The notes below the pieces were generated by a model. It ran no database searches. It had not been told where the DNA came from and worked only from the letters and a program-made list of their open reading frames with translations. Of a DNA stretch of 14,924 nt, positions 1 to 7,829 are shown in pieces (position 1 is the first letter of the stretch; every line of letters begins with the position of its first letter). This stretch comes from Bacteroidales bacterium (GTDB lineage Bacteria > Bacteroidota > Bacteroidia > Bacteroidales > VadinHA17): assembly GCA_025455535.1 (NCBI GenBank), contig JALOMM010000008.1, positions 1-14,924 of the forward strand. Direction: 5' to 3'. The translations under genes and the position numbers were made by a program.

Positions 1-615
1 ATGAATCAGGAAGATTGCGATGACAGGATTATAACCGGTGCTGCTGAATTATTCAGGGTAGCGGGCATTAAAGCCGTGACAATGGATGATATTGCCCGTG
101 AACTCGGTATTTCGAAGCGTACCATTTATGAGAAGTATGGCGACAAGGATGAACTCCTTCTTGCCGTAATGAAGTGTATGGTCTTCAGGCAAAGAAAGAT
201 GATAGAGGAGACAATCTCATCATCACCGAACGTTATTGCCGCGATCTTCAGGATGATCAATATGATGAGGGAGCATACCCGAAGCATGAATCCGGTGATA
301 TTCGCCGATCTTAAGAAATATCACAGTAAGGTACTTGACAAGCTTAAAGATAGCTGTGAACTGCCTGACTACAAAGGGTCAGAGAATATTGTGGCAAAAG
401 GAATTGAACAGGGTCTCTTCAGGGACGAGATTGACGTTGAGATCGTCAGCAGGTGTTTTCAGGGTCTGGGTCAGATGATATCGGATGTGTCACTGTTTCC
501 GCCTGACAAGTACCTGCAGCGTGACGTTATAAAAAGCGTGATTGTGAACTACATGCGGGGAATTTCAACCCCTGCTGGAGCAGAGATAATTAAACAATTT
601 GAATCAGAATTTTAA
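1..615 (+). CDS. TetR/AcrR-family transcriptional regulator
   Basis: This 204-residue protein is a one-component DNA-binding regulator, probably the local repressor of the efflux genes that follow. Residues about 9-55 form a standard TetR N-terminal three-helix domain: an AAELF helix, a G-I-K-A-V-T-M-D-D-I-A segment, the recognition helix around G36-I-S-K-R-T-I-Y43, then K-Y-G-D-K-D-E-L-L. Residues after about 60 are helical and variable, as expected for the ligand-binding and dimerisation domain, and give no clue to the ligand. Length is normal for the family. The first base of the window is the A of its ATG, so its promoter and operator lie outside and a longer start cannot be excluded. It ends 10 bases before the preferred start of the TolC-like gene, consistent with one transcript. 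Family assignment is firm; its target is inferred from position. Confidence 0.93.
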   Translation: MNQEDCDDRIITGAAELFRVAGIKAVTMDDIARELGISKRTIYEKYGDKDELLLAVMKCMVFRQRKMIEETISSSPNVIAAIFRMINMMREHTRSMNPVIFADLKKYHSKVLDKLKDSCELPDYKGSENIVAKGIEQGLFRDEIDVEIVSRCFQGLGQMISDVSLFPPDKYLQRDVIKSVIVNYMRGISTPAGAEIIKQFESEF

Positions 616-625
616 ACACTTTTAT

Positions 626-1945
626 ATGAGACGATTGCTATTACTAATCATTTTTTCAGCCTCGCTCTGGGGTATGAACGGAGCAGCCCAGGAGGCACCG
701 GCATCATTGTCACTGACAGTTGAAGAGGCGATGCAGTATGCCATTGAGAACAACAGGAACGTTACATCGGCACGGTATGATCTGCTTGCTGCCGAGAAGG
801 GTGTATGGGAGGCATATGCTGCCGGCCTGCCCACAGTAGACGGGAGTGTGTCACTCGGAGACAACCTTGCCGTTATGACAAGGATAATTGAAATGAACGG
901 ACAGCAGATGGCTTTCAAGTTCGGTACACAGTATGATCTTGCATATGGTGTGTCAGCCTCAACCGTGATATTCAATGCTCCGTGGATAGTAGGGATACAG
1001 ACGGCAAAACTTGCCACTACCCTTGCAAGCCAGGGGTTGAAACTGACCGAGATTGATACAAAGGAGTCGGTGATGACTTCATATTACCTGATACTTGTAA
1101 CTGAAGAGACAATAAAGATCATCGATGCAAACATTGCTGATCTGGAGGAGACGATGGTTTCAACGAAAGCGATGTACAGTGTCGGTATGGCTGAAGCGAC
1201 TGATGTCGATCAGATCCAGGCCAACCTCTCTACCCTTAATAATACAAAGGCCTCGATGCAGCGAAACCAGGAACTGACAACCAACATGCTCAGGTTCATG
1301 CTCGGAGTCGAAAGAACAACCGGCATAATACTGACGGAAACCCTTGATCAGGTAACAGCCCGGGTAAATGTTGAGGCACTCCTCGCAGAGGATTTCGACA
1401 TAAATGAGAATATAAACTATCAGCTTATCGAAAGTCAGTACCAGATGTCAGAGCTTGCTCTGAAAGGTGCGAAGGCTGCAGTCCTTCCTTCCCTCGGCGC
1501 TTCAATATACTATAACCAGAACGGAATGGGAGATCAGCTTAACGACATGGATTTTTATCCCAACTCGGTACTTGGATTTCAGCTGCAGGTGCCTATTCTT
1601 GCAAGCGGTCTGAGGTCAACCCGAATCAAGAGGGCTAAGATTGATCTCGACAAGGCTGAGAATACACGTGCTTTGGTATCTGATCAGCTGCTCTTGCAGG
1701 AAAAGCAGCTCCGGTATAATCTCATAAGTTCAAACGAGCAGTACAGGAGCCAGAAAGAGAACGCTGAAGTAGCAGCCAGGATACTTCAGAGCTTCGAGAA
1801 CAAGTATAACCAGGGAATGGCTTCCAGCCTAGAACTTACCCAGGCTAACAGCAACTATCTGACAGCCCAGAACAATTATCTGACGGCCCTTCTGAATCTG
1901 CTTCAGACAAAAGTTGCCTACGATAAGCTTATGAACAAACTATAG
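626..1945 (+). CDS. TolC-like outer-membrane efflux protein
   Basis: Outer-membrane channel component of a tripartite efflux pump, forming the exit duct for the RND transporter encoded two genes downstream. I chose the ATG at 626 (439 residues) because it begins directly with an Arg-Arg-Leu-rich signal peptide ending near A-A-Q (residues 20-22). An in-frame TTG at 599 would add nine polar residues in front of the signal and overlap the TetR gene. The mature protein opens with S-L-T-V-E-E-A-M-Q-Y-A-I-E-N-N, the usual start of the OEP domain. It carries two helical repeats with N-I-A-D-L-E-E-T and Q-I-Q-A-N-L-S-T type heptads; the second contains the typical V-A-A-R-I-L-Q-S-F and Y-N-Q-G-M-A-S-S-L-E-L-T-Q-A stretch before the stop. 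Length is normal. The next gene begins 9 bases after the stop. Exported substrate is not determinable. Confidence 0.93.
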   Translation: MRRLLLLIIFSASLWGMNGAAQEAPASLSLTVEEAMQYAIENNRNVTSARYDLLAAEKGVWEAYAAGLPTVDGSVSLGDNLAVMTRIIEMNGQQMAFKFGTQYDLAYGVSASTVIFNAPWIVGIQTAKLATTLASQGLKLTEIDTKESVMTSYYLILVTEETIKIIDANIADLEETMVSTKAMYSVGMAEATDVDQIQANLSTLNNTKASMQRNQELTTNMLRFMLGVERTTGIILTETLDQVTARVNVEALLAEDFDINENINYQLIESQYQMSELALKGAKAAVLPSLGASIYYNQNGMGDQLNDMDFYPNSVLGFQLQVPILASGLRSTRIKRAKIDLDKAENTRALVSDQLLLQEKQLRYNLISSNEQYRSQKENAEVAARILQSFENKYNQGMASSLELTQANSNYLTAQNNYLTALLNLLQTKVAYDKLMNKL

Positions 1946-1954
1946 TACCAGAAA

Positions 1955-3025
1955 ATGAAAACAATTAATCAGCATACAATGAATCACTCAAGTCTATTTA
2001 CTGTTATTCTTACGGGTGCCATGATAATGACGGCATGCACACCAAAAGAGAAGCCTGCTGCAGCAATGACGGCAGAGACTGTCGCAGCAGCGCCGGTCAG
2101 GGTTATCCCTGTGTCAAAGACAATAATTGCCCGCACTATTGACTATACAGCTACCGTTCAGCCTTTTGAGGAGGTTAATATGGCTCCCTCGACACCCGGC
2201 AGGGTAGACAGGATATATGTCGAGGTGGGAGACAGGGTTCAGAAGGGGCAGCAGCTCTTCCTGATGGACCGCACGCAGTATTATACAAACAAGATCCAGC
2301 TGGCGAACCTCGAAAAGGATCTTGCAAGGATGGATACACTGCTCAAGGTCGGAAGCATCAAGGAGCAGACCTATGATCAGATGAAGGCTCAGTATGAAGT
2401 CATGAAGACCAATGTTGACTTCATGGAAGAGAATACGCTCCTCGAGGCACCCTTCACCGGGATAATTACCGGCAGGTATCTTGAAGAGGGAGAGCTCTAC
2501 TCAGGTGCTCCCTCAGCTTCGGGCAAGGCCGCTGTTGTCACACTCATGCAGATAAACCCTGTGAAGGTCATGGTCAGCGTTTCGGAGCAGAATTATCCGC
2601 TCATAAAGAATGGAATGAAGGCAAAAATCACCGCTGACGTCTATCCTGACAGGGAATTTGCCGGAAGAATATTCCGTGTTCATCCCACAATAGACCAGAT
2701 GTCAAGGTCATTCAGGGCTGAGATCGAGATACCGAACGGCAACGAGTTGCTGAGACCGGGCATGTTTGCACGTGTCTCGATTGACATGGGCCAGGCTGAA
2801 GCCTTTGTGGTACCGTCAAATGCCGTATTGATACAGGAAGGGACCAACGAGAGGTATCTTTTCGTGGTGAATGACGGCGTTGCTTTGCGGAAACCGGTCA
2901 GGCTGGGAAAGAGATTTGATGAGATGGTGGAGATTGCAGAGGGAGAGATCCGCGAAGGTGACAACCTTATTGTTGATGGTCAGGCACGCCTGACAGGCGG
3001 TCAGAGAGTGGAAATAGTAAAATAG
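1955..3025 (+). CDS. RND efflux membrane-fusion (periplasmic adaptor) lipoprotein
   Basis: Periplasmic adaptor linking the inner-membrane RND pump to the TolC-like channel. The 356-residue product starts with a hydrophobic signal and a lipobox-like M-T-A-C ending at Cys28, so it is probably lipid-anchored. Residues about 73-105 form the first half of the biotinyl/lipoyl-like domain (N-M-A-P-S-T-P-G-R-V, then V-G-D-R-V-Q-K-G-Q). A short helical hairpin follows at about 108-160, and the second lipoyl half is around E164-A-P-F-T-G-I. The beta-barrel region follows, with R-P-G-M-F-A-R-V near 267-274, then the membrane-proximal domain. The hairpin is short, as in many Bacteroidetes adaptors. ATG 1955 is used; an internal ATG (residue 9) would give a tighter signal peptide and is an alternative. 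It lies 9 bases after the TolC-like gene and 25 before the pump gene, consistent with one operon. Confidence 0.94.
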   Translation: MKTINQHTMNHSSLFTVILTGAMIMTACTPKEKPAAAMTAETVAAAPVRVIPVSKTIIARTIDYTATVQPFEEVNMAPSTPGRVDRIYVEVGDRVQKGQQLFLMDRTQYYTNKIQLANLEKDLARMDTLLKVGSIKEQTYDQMKAQYEVMKTNVDFMEENTLLEAPFTGIITGRYLEEGELYSGAPSASGKAAVVTLMQINPVKVMVSVSEQNYPLIKNGMKAKITADVYPDREFAGRIFRVHPTIDQMSRSFRAEIEIPNGNELLRPGMFARVSIDMGQAEAFVVPSNAVLIQEGTNERYLFVVNDGVALRKPVRLGKRFDEMVEIAEGEIREGDNLIVDGQARLTGGQRVEIVK

Positions 3026-3050
3026 TGTTTAATTTAAGATTCAGACCACA

Positions 3051-6000
3051 ATGAGTATATATGGCAGTGCAGTAAAGAAACCCGTAACCACGATACTGAT
3101 ATTCGTGATAACGATGGTTATGGGATTGTACTCGCTGACGCAGTTGTCCGTTGACCTGTATCCGGAGATCGAACTTCCGTTCCTTTCGGTATACACCAGT
3201 TACCCGGGTGCAAGTGCATCAGACATTGAAACTAATATAACGCGTCCTATTGAGGATGTGTTGAGCTCGGTAACAGGGTTAAAGGAGATGACCTCCACAT
3301 CCAGTGACAACGTCTCGGTTATATTCCTTCAGTTCGAGTATGAGACAAACCTTGATGAGGCATCAAACGACATTCGGAGTAACCTGTCCTTTATTAAGAA
3401 CTACCTTCCTGAAGAGGCTGAAGATCCAAACATTCTGAAATTCAATTCCGCCATGATGCCCATTGTCTTCTACGCCATCACGGCGCAGGAGAGCTATCAG
3501 GGCCTGGAGAAGATACTTGACGAAAAGGTGGTCAACCCCCTGAACCGCATAGAGGGTGTCGGAAGCGTTTCCCTTTCAGGTGTCCCGGGAAGGGAGATCT
3601 ACGTGGATGTCGATCCGCGCCGCATGGAGGCTTACAACCTTACCATTGAGCAGATAGGCAATGTACTGCGGGCAGAAAACATAAATATGCCGGCCGGATT
3701 CATTGAGATGGGGGCAACTGACTACCCGATACGGGTACAGGGAGAGTTTGAGGAGAGCGATATAATAAAGGACATTGTCGTTGGGAACTATGCCGGCAAT
3801 GATATACTCCTCAGCGATGTAGCTGTGGTAAAAGATACGATCAGGGAATCGAGGCTGATAGCGAAGATTAACGGGGAAAGGGGTATGGGCCTGTTTATTC
3901 AGAAGATGTCAGGCGCCAATACCGTTCAGGTTTGCCGTGATGCAGAAGCTGAACTGCAGAAGCTTCAGAAGGATCTTCCGCAGGATGTGAAGATCGAAAA
4001 GCTGTTTGACTCTGCGGAATTCATCAGCGGCTCAATAAATAACCTGACAGAGACACTGATGTATGCAGGCATCTTCGTTATCCTGGTGGTGCTGTTCTTC
4101 CTCGGCCGGTGGAGGGCTACATTTATAATTATTCTGACAATCCCGATCTCACTGGTCTTTGCCTTTATTTACCTGTTTATTTCCGGGAATTCGATAAATA
4201 TAATTTCTCTGTCGTCGCTCTCAATAGCAATAGGGATGGTGGTCGACGATGCCATTGTGGTTCTCGAGAACATAACGAAGCATATCGAACGGGGCAGCAG
4301 TCCGCGCGAAGCCGCCATTTATGCTACCAATGAGGTATGGCTGGCAGTTATTATTACCACACTTACCGTAGTGGCGGTATTTTTCCCGCTGACTTTCGTA
4401 ACGGGGCTCACCGGCGTGATGTTCTCACAGCTTGGGATGATCGTTTCAATTACAATCGTTGTATCGACCTTTGCTGCAATCACTCTCACGCCTACACTGG
4501 CTTCCAGGATGATGAGGCTGCGTCCGCTGAAAAAGGATGCTCCGATATATACGTGGGACGGTTCAGTACATAAGTTCCTGGAATGGATGGACGGTTTCTA
4601 CGTTAAATCGTTGAACTGGGCTGTACATCACAAAAGGTTCACGATTGCCATTGCTATCCTGGTGTTTGCAGGGTCAATGTCTCTCCTGAAATTTGTCGGC
4701 AAGGAGTTCATGCCTACCGCTGACGAGTCGAGGTGTACTGCTAACGTTGAACTGCAGACAGGTACCAGGGTTGATAATACTCTTGTTGTTGCCGACAGGA
4801 TTGATTCACTTGTAATGGCAACCGTACCTGAAGTAAAGCTGATCTCAACCAATACAGGGAATGATGACAGCGGCGGGTTCGCCTCAATATTCAGCCAGGG
4901 AGGGACACATGTAATCCAGTTTACATTTTCACTGGTCCCGGTAAGTGAGAGATCGAGAAATGTGGAGGAGGTGGCAGAAGCCATCAGGCAGATAATGGCG
5001 CCTATGCCCGAGATAGTCAACTATTCCGTCTCTACCACTGATGATATGAATATGGGCGGTATGGGCGGCAATACCGTCAACCTTGAGGTATACGGCTACG
5101 ATATTTCACAGACAAACCTTGTGGCTGAGGAACTGGCATCGAGGGTGAAGAATATCGAAGGGGCCACAAACGTGCAAATCAGCCGCAAAAGGTCAAAGCC
5201 CGAGCTTCAGATCATCTTCGATCATAAGAAGCTTATGACACACGGGCTTACAACAGCCCAGGCATCGGCAATGATAAAGAACAGGGTTGACGGGCTGACC
5301 GCCACCCGCCTCCGCCAGGCAGGCGATGAATATGATGTCGTTGTGCGCTATAAGGAGTCTGCACGTAACTCAATCACGGAAATAGAGAACATGGGTATTG
5401 TTACACCTGCGGGACAGGTGATAAGGCTGGGTGAGATAGCAGATGTCAGGGAAGCCTGGACCCCTCCAAATATTGAGAGAAAGCGCAAGGAACGCATCGT
5501 CACCGTTTCAGTCACACCTTATAAGAGATCTCTTAACCTTATTGTGGCTGACATCCAGAAAGAGCTGGATGAGGTGGCATTGCCATCGGGCGTAATGGTG
5601 GAGATATCGGGAGCCTTTGAAGATATGACAGAATCATTCATGGATATCGGGCTGCTGCTGGTTGTATCCCTGCTGCTTGTATATCTTGTTATGGCCTCCC
5701 AGTTCGAGTCACTGAAGATGCCGCTGATAATCATGCTTTCGATACCATTTGCTTTCAGCGGTGTTGCCATAGCTCTTTTCCTCTCCGGTGAAAGTCTGAA
5801 CCTTATTGCGGGTATCGGAGCGGTGATGCTCATCGGTATTGTCGTGAAGAATGCCATCGTGCTGGTTGACTTTATAAATCTGACACGTGACAGAGGGGTG
5901 GAGCTTTACGAGGCTGTTCTCATATCGGGAAGGTCAAGGCTCAGGCCGGTGCTCATGACCTCTCTTACAACCATCCTTGCCATGTTGCCGCTGGCAGTAA

Positions 6001-6191
6001 ATCCGGGGGAGGGCTCTGAGCTCTGGAGACCGATGGGTATAGCAGTCATCGGCGGCCTGGTCTTCTCCACCACGGTTACCATGATACTCGTTCCGGTGGG
6101 ATATGTACTCATGGCCCGCAGAGGTGAAAGAGATAAGAAACACAAGGTGGCATTCAGGGATATGAAGTTCCTTGATGACATAAAAGAGTAA
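3051..6191 (+). CDS. RND multidrug-type efflux transporter (HAE1 class, AcrB-like)
   Basis: Proton-driven inner-membrane exporter of 1046 residues, normal for the family. The N-terminus has the AcrB-like cytoplasmic start and first helix (V-K-K-P-V-T-T-I-L-I), then a large periplasmic loop with the P-G-A-S-A-S-D-I-E-T motif. Transmembrane helix 4 carries the paired aspartates D399 and D400 in G-M-V-V-D-D-A-I-V-V-L-E-N, and helix 10 carries K933 in G-I-V-V-K-N-A-I-V-L-V-D-F. These are the expected proton-relay residues, so the pump looks functional. The D-D-A pattern fits the HAE1 (drug/amphiphile) class rather than the heavy-metal HME class, which usually has a single aspartate (V-D-A-A). A glycine/methionine-rich loop (M-N-M-G-G-M-G-G) lies near residue 667. 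It follows the adaptor gene by 25 bases and precedes the PII-like gene by 18. The substrate is unknown. Confidence 0.96.
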   Translation: MSIYGSAVKKPVTTILIFVITMVMGLYSLTQLSVDLYPEIELPFLSVYTSYPGASASDIETNITRPIEDVLSSVTGLKEMTSTSSDNVSVIFLQFEYETNLDEASNDIRSNLSFIKNYLPEEAEDPNILKFNSAMMPIVFYAITAQESYQGLEKILDEKVVNPLNRIEGVGSVSLSGVPGREIYVDVDPRRMEAYNLTIEQIGNVLRAENINMPAGFIEMGATDYPIRVQGEFEESDIIKDIVVGNYAGNDILLSDVAVVKDTIRESRLIAKINGERGMGLFIQKMSGANTVQVCRDAEAELQKLQKDLPQDVKIEKLFDSAEFISGSINNLTETLMYAGIFVILVVLFFLGRWRATFIIILTIPISLVFAFIYLFISGNSINIISLSSLSIAIGMVVDDAIVVLENITKHIERGSSPREAAIYATNEVWLAVIITTLTVVAVFFPLTFVTGLTGVMFSQLGMIVSITIVVSTFAAITLTPTLASRMMRLRPLKKDAPIYTWDGSVHKFLEWMDGFYVKSLNWAVHHKRFTIAIAILVFAGSMSLLKFVGKEFMPTADESRCTANVELQTGTRVDNTLVVADRIDSLVMATVPEVKLISTNTGNDDSGGFASIFSQGGTHVIQFTFSLVPVSERSRNVEEVAEAIRQIMAPMPEIVNYSVSTTDDMNMGGMGGNTVNLEVYGYDISQTNLVAEELASRVKNIEGATNVQISRKRSKPELQIIFDHKKLMTHGLTTAQASAMIKNRVDGLTATRLRQAGDEYDVVVRYKESARNSITEIENMGIVTPAGQVIRLGEIADVREAWTPPNIERKRKERIVTVSVTPYKRSLNLIVADIQKELDEVALPSGVMVEISGAFEDMTESFMDIGLLLVVSLLLVYLVMASQFESLKMPLIIMLSIPFAFSGVAIALFLSGESLNLIAGIGAVMLIGIVVKNAIVLVDFINLTRDRGVELYEAVLISGRSRLRPVLMTSLTTILAMLPLAVNPGEGSELWRPMGIAVIGGLVFSTTVTMILVPVGYVLMARRGERDKKHKVAFRDMKFLDDIKE

Positions 6192-6209
6192 ACTTTAATA
6201 GGTATAGAA

Positions 6210-6503
6210 ATGAAAGCTGTAATGATAATATATAACCTGGCTCTTACCGAGAAGGTTGAATACACTCTTGAACACTTCGGCATCAGGGGATATACGCAAT
6301 GGGACAATGTGGAGGGAATGGGATCGAAAACCGGTGTTCCACATCTTGGTACTCACACATGGCCCGAGATAAACGGCGTAGTAATTACATTCGTCGAACC
6401 GGAAAAGGTGCCTCCTCTGCTTGAGGCTGTCAGGCGTATTGATGCCATCAACGAAGAGGTCGGCATCAGGGCGTTTGTCTGGGCCATTGAACAGGCAGTC
6501 TGA
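6210..6503 (+). CDS. PII-like small signalling protein linked to the RND pump
   Basis: A 97-residue cytoplasmic protein with the beta-alpha-beta, beta-alpha-beta layout of the PII superfamily. Strand M1-I-I-Y-N is followed by helix T13-E22, strand G-Y-T-Q-W, a loop at about residues 33-53 rich in Gly, His and Trp (ending H-L-G-T-H-T-W-P-E), strand G-V-V-I-T-F-V, helix L-L-E-A-V-R-R-I-D-A-I, and a final strand near R-A-F-V-W. It is shorter than canonical GlnB/GlnK (about 112 residues) and has no Tyr in the T-loop, so uridylylation as in enteric PII is not expected. It sits 18 bases after the pump gene and before the terminator, so it is almost certainly co-expressed. A divergent PII group (PII-NG) is known beside metal RND exporters; this may belong to it or be a separate PII-like branch. 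Role as sensor or allosteric modulator of the pump is inference. Confidence 0.75.
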   Translation: MKAVMIIYNLALTEKVEYTLEHFGIRGYTQWDNVEGMGSKTGVPHLGTHTWPEINGVVITFVEPEKVPPLLEAVRRIDAINEEVGIRAFVWAIEQAV

Positions 6504-6522
6504 AGCCTTGATTAATATGTCG

Positions 6523-6555
6523 CAGCGACGCCCCGCAATGGCGTCGCTGTTTTTT
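6523..6555 (+). terminator. Rho-independent terminator closing the efflux operon
   Basis: A perfect 10-base-pair GC-rich stem pairs 6523-6532 (CAGCGACGCC) with 6540-6549 (GGCGTCGCTG) across a 7-base loop, followed directly by six T residues (6550-6555). It lies 19 bases after the PII-like stop codon and points the same way as the operon. This is the strongest terminator in the window and separates the efflux unit from the downstream genes. Confidence 0.93.
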
Positions 6556-6662
6556 ATGCTATAAAACATAATTCAAGACCGCAAGTTTTTTGCTGCCCGC
6601 CTGTGTAAGGTTACTACAAGATTCCTCATTCATTTGCGGCGCCGGGACATATTCACTGAGGC

Positions 6663-6692
6663 TTTGCGATCTCCCATTATTGATTATTTTTG
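6663..6692 (+). promoter_or_regulatory. Bacteroidetes housekeeping-type promoter
   Basis: TTTG at 6663-6666 and TATTTTTG at 6685-6692 match the Bacteroidetes -33 (TTTG) and -7 (TAnnTTTG) consensus, with 18 bases between them. Transcription would start near 6698-6700, giving a leader of about 26 bases for the lipoprotein gene at 6726. Its place just after the operon terminator makes it a credible start for the next transcript, which may run through the sigma-factor module. Assignment rests on motif match only. Confidence 0.62.
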
Positions 6693-6725
6693 TATGGGGG
6701 ATAATTCCCAATAAAGAACCATACA

Positions 6726-7163
6726 ATGAGAAATCTGTCATTTGTTTTATTTGTTGTTTTTGGATTGGCAGCTGCTTCATGTGCTGACAATAAGAACAGC
6801 CAGAAGGTTACAGCATCGGAAAACACAGAAGCATCGTCAACAAAAGCAGCGCTTAGCCCTGAGCTTCAGGCAAAGTTAAGCTGGGTCGAAAAGGGCACTG
6901 AGTGCTACGGTATTGTCATCGGCTTCTTTGCTGATGGCAGCACCCTCGGTAAAGCTGTCAAGTGCAGGGTCATCGCCATAAAACCAGACAAGATCAAGAT
7001 GAAGACTGTTGAGAGTGTAAGCCTCCTTGAAGGAGAGGGCTGTGACAAGATGGGCCTTGCTTATGGCGATACCTGGTGGGAGGAGGAAGGTGATATCTTC
7101 AAGACCAGGGAAGAGGCTGAAGCATTCATCAGGGATAAGGGATGGGCCGGAAGGAAAAATTAG
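6726..7163 (+). CDS. Small hypothetical lipoprotein
   Basis: A 145-residue protein that I do not recognise. Residues 1-19 are a lipoprotein-type signal (M-R-N-L-S-F-V-L-F-V-V-F, then A-A-S-C19), so the mature product is probably anchored in the envelope facing the periplasm or the surface. A polar Ser/Thr/Lys/Glu linker covers about residues 21-42. The folded part (about 43-142) has a beta-rich look, with C60, C80 and C106, a G-I-V-I-G-F-F-A-D-G strand pair, a W-W-E-E-E-G acidic patch, and a terminal helix around R-E-E-A-E-A-F-I-R. Three cysteines in the mature domain could form a disulfide or bind a ligand. It has its own plausible promoter, and the sigma-factor gene starts 60 bases downstream with no terminator between, so the two may be co-transcribed. 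No function is proposed. Confidence 0.78.
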   Translation: MRNLSFVLFVVFGLAAASCADNKNSQKVTASENTEASSTKAALSPELQAKLSWVEKGTECYGIVIGFFADGSTLGKAVKCRVIAIKPDKIKMKTVESVSLLEGEGCDKMGLAYGDTWWEEEGDIFKTREEAEAFIRDKGWAGRKN

Positions 7164-7223
7164 CTGACATGCTAAAGGGGAGATGGCAATCATTCCTGTT
7201 TATTTATTTGTCGCCGGTCCGGG

Positions 7224-7829
7224 ATGAGTGACCAGGAGCTTATAAAAGCCATCATCAGGGGTGATAACAGTGCCATGAGGGAGCTCATAGGCAAGTATCA
7301 GGACCTGGTGCTGAATACCTGCTACAAGGTCTTGCGGTCACGCGAAGATGCCGAAGACATCTCACAGGAGGTCTTTATCGAAACATACAGGTCAGCCGCA
7401 GCCCTGAGATCTGAGGATGACATTTCATACTGGCTCTACCGGGTCTCACTCAATAAGTCGATAAACCACCTCAGGAAATCACAGAATATACTTTTTCGCT
7501 CACTCCTTCAGATAGAAGCCCTGTTCGGGCATAGTGACACTGCCGGCAGCCACCGTACTCCCATGTCTGATGATCACCCCGGAGATACTCTTGAATCAGC
7601 CGAGAGACAGGAGATGCTTGCCAGGGCTGTGGCTTCGCTGCCTGCAATGCAGCAGAAAGCATTTATCCTGCATCATTATGAAGATATGCCTTATAAGGAG
7701 ATCTGCCAGGTGCTTAACCTGTCACTCTCATCTGTAGAATCGTTGATTTTCAGGGCAAGGACCAGCCTGAAGAGAAAGTGCTGCCCGCCTTCAACGGATC
7801 AATTGCGTAACAAAAATCTCAAGATATGA
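7224..7829 (+). CDS. ECF-type RNA polymerase sigma factor
   Basis: Alternative sigma factor of 201 residues that would direct RNA polymerase to a small regulon, probably including the neighbouring metal-related genes. Region 2 spans about residues 24-86, with the characteristic R-E-D-A-E-D-I-S-Q-E-V-F segment (40-51) and a W-L-Y-R-V-S-L-N-K-S helix. Region 4 spans about 130-185, with S-L-P-A-M-Q-Q-K-A-F, then Y-K-E-I-C-Q-V-L-N-L-S and V-E-S-L-I-F-R-A-R as the helix-turn-helix. There is no region 1.1 or 3. The linker between regions 2 and 4 (about 100-125) is rather long and contains several His and Asp residues. The stop codon overlaps the start of the next gene by four bases (ATGA), which indicates tight co-expression with the periplasmic sensor-like protein. 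Family call is firm; target promoters are unknown. Confidence 0.93.
   Translation: MSDQELIKAIIRGDNSAMRELIGKYQDLVLNTCYKVLRSREDAEDISQEVFIETYRSAAALRSEDDISYWLYRVSLNKSINHLRKSQNILFRSLLQIEALFGHSDTAGSHRTPMSDDHPGDTLESAERQEMLARAVASLPAMQQKAFILHHYEDMPYKEICQVLNLSLSSVESLIFRARTSLKRKCCPPSTDQLRNKNLKI

Noticed and set aside
599..625. TTG start for the TolC-like gene, overlapping the TetR stop
   Set aside because: It would place nine polar residues before the signal peptide; ATG 626 begins directly at the Arg-Arg-Leu signal and leaves a 10-base gap.
3051..6191. Reading the RND pump as a heavy-metal (CusA/CzcA-type) exporter because of the PII-like neighbour and the Met/Gly loop
   Set aside because: Helix 4 has the D-D pair of the HAE1 class, and the Met/Gly loop alone is not a defined metal site.
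6195..6569. Minus-strand reading frame opposite the PII-like gene
   Set aside because: It runs through the terminator, has no recognisable domain or start signal, and the + strand frame clearly encodes a PII-like fold.
6590..6787. Short + strand and minus-strand reading frames in the gap after the terminator
   Set aside because: They overlap the promoter and the lipoprotein signal sequence in other frames and show no protein-like features.
7160..7175. Small hairpin TTAGC...GCTAA after the lipoprotein gene
   Set aside because: Only five pairs and no following T run, so not a credible terminator.
7201..7212. TTTATTTG element just before the sigma-factor gene, resembling a -7 box
   Set aside because: The second base is T rather than A, no TTTG lies at the right distance upstream, and the start codon is too close for a normal leader.
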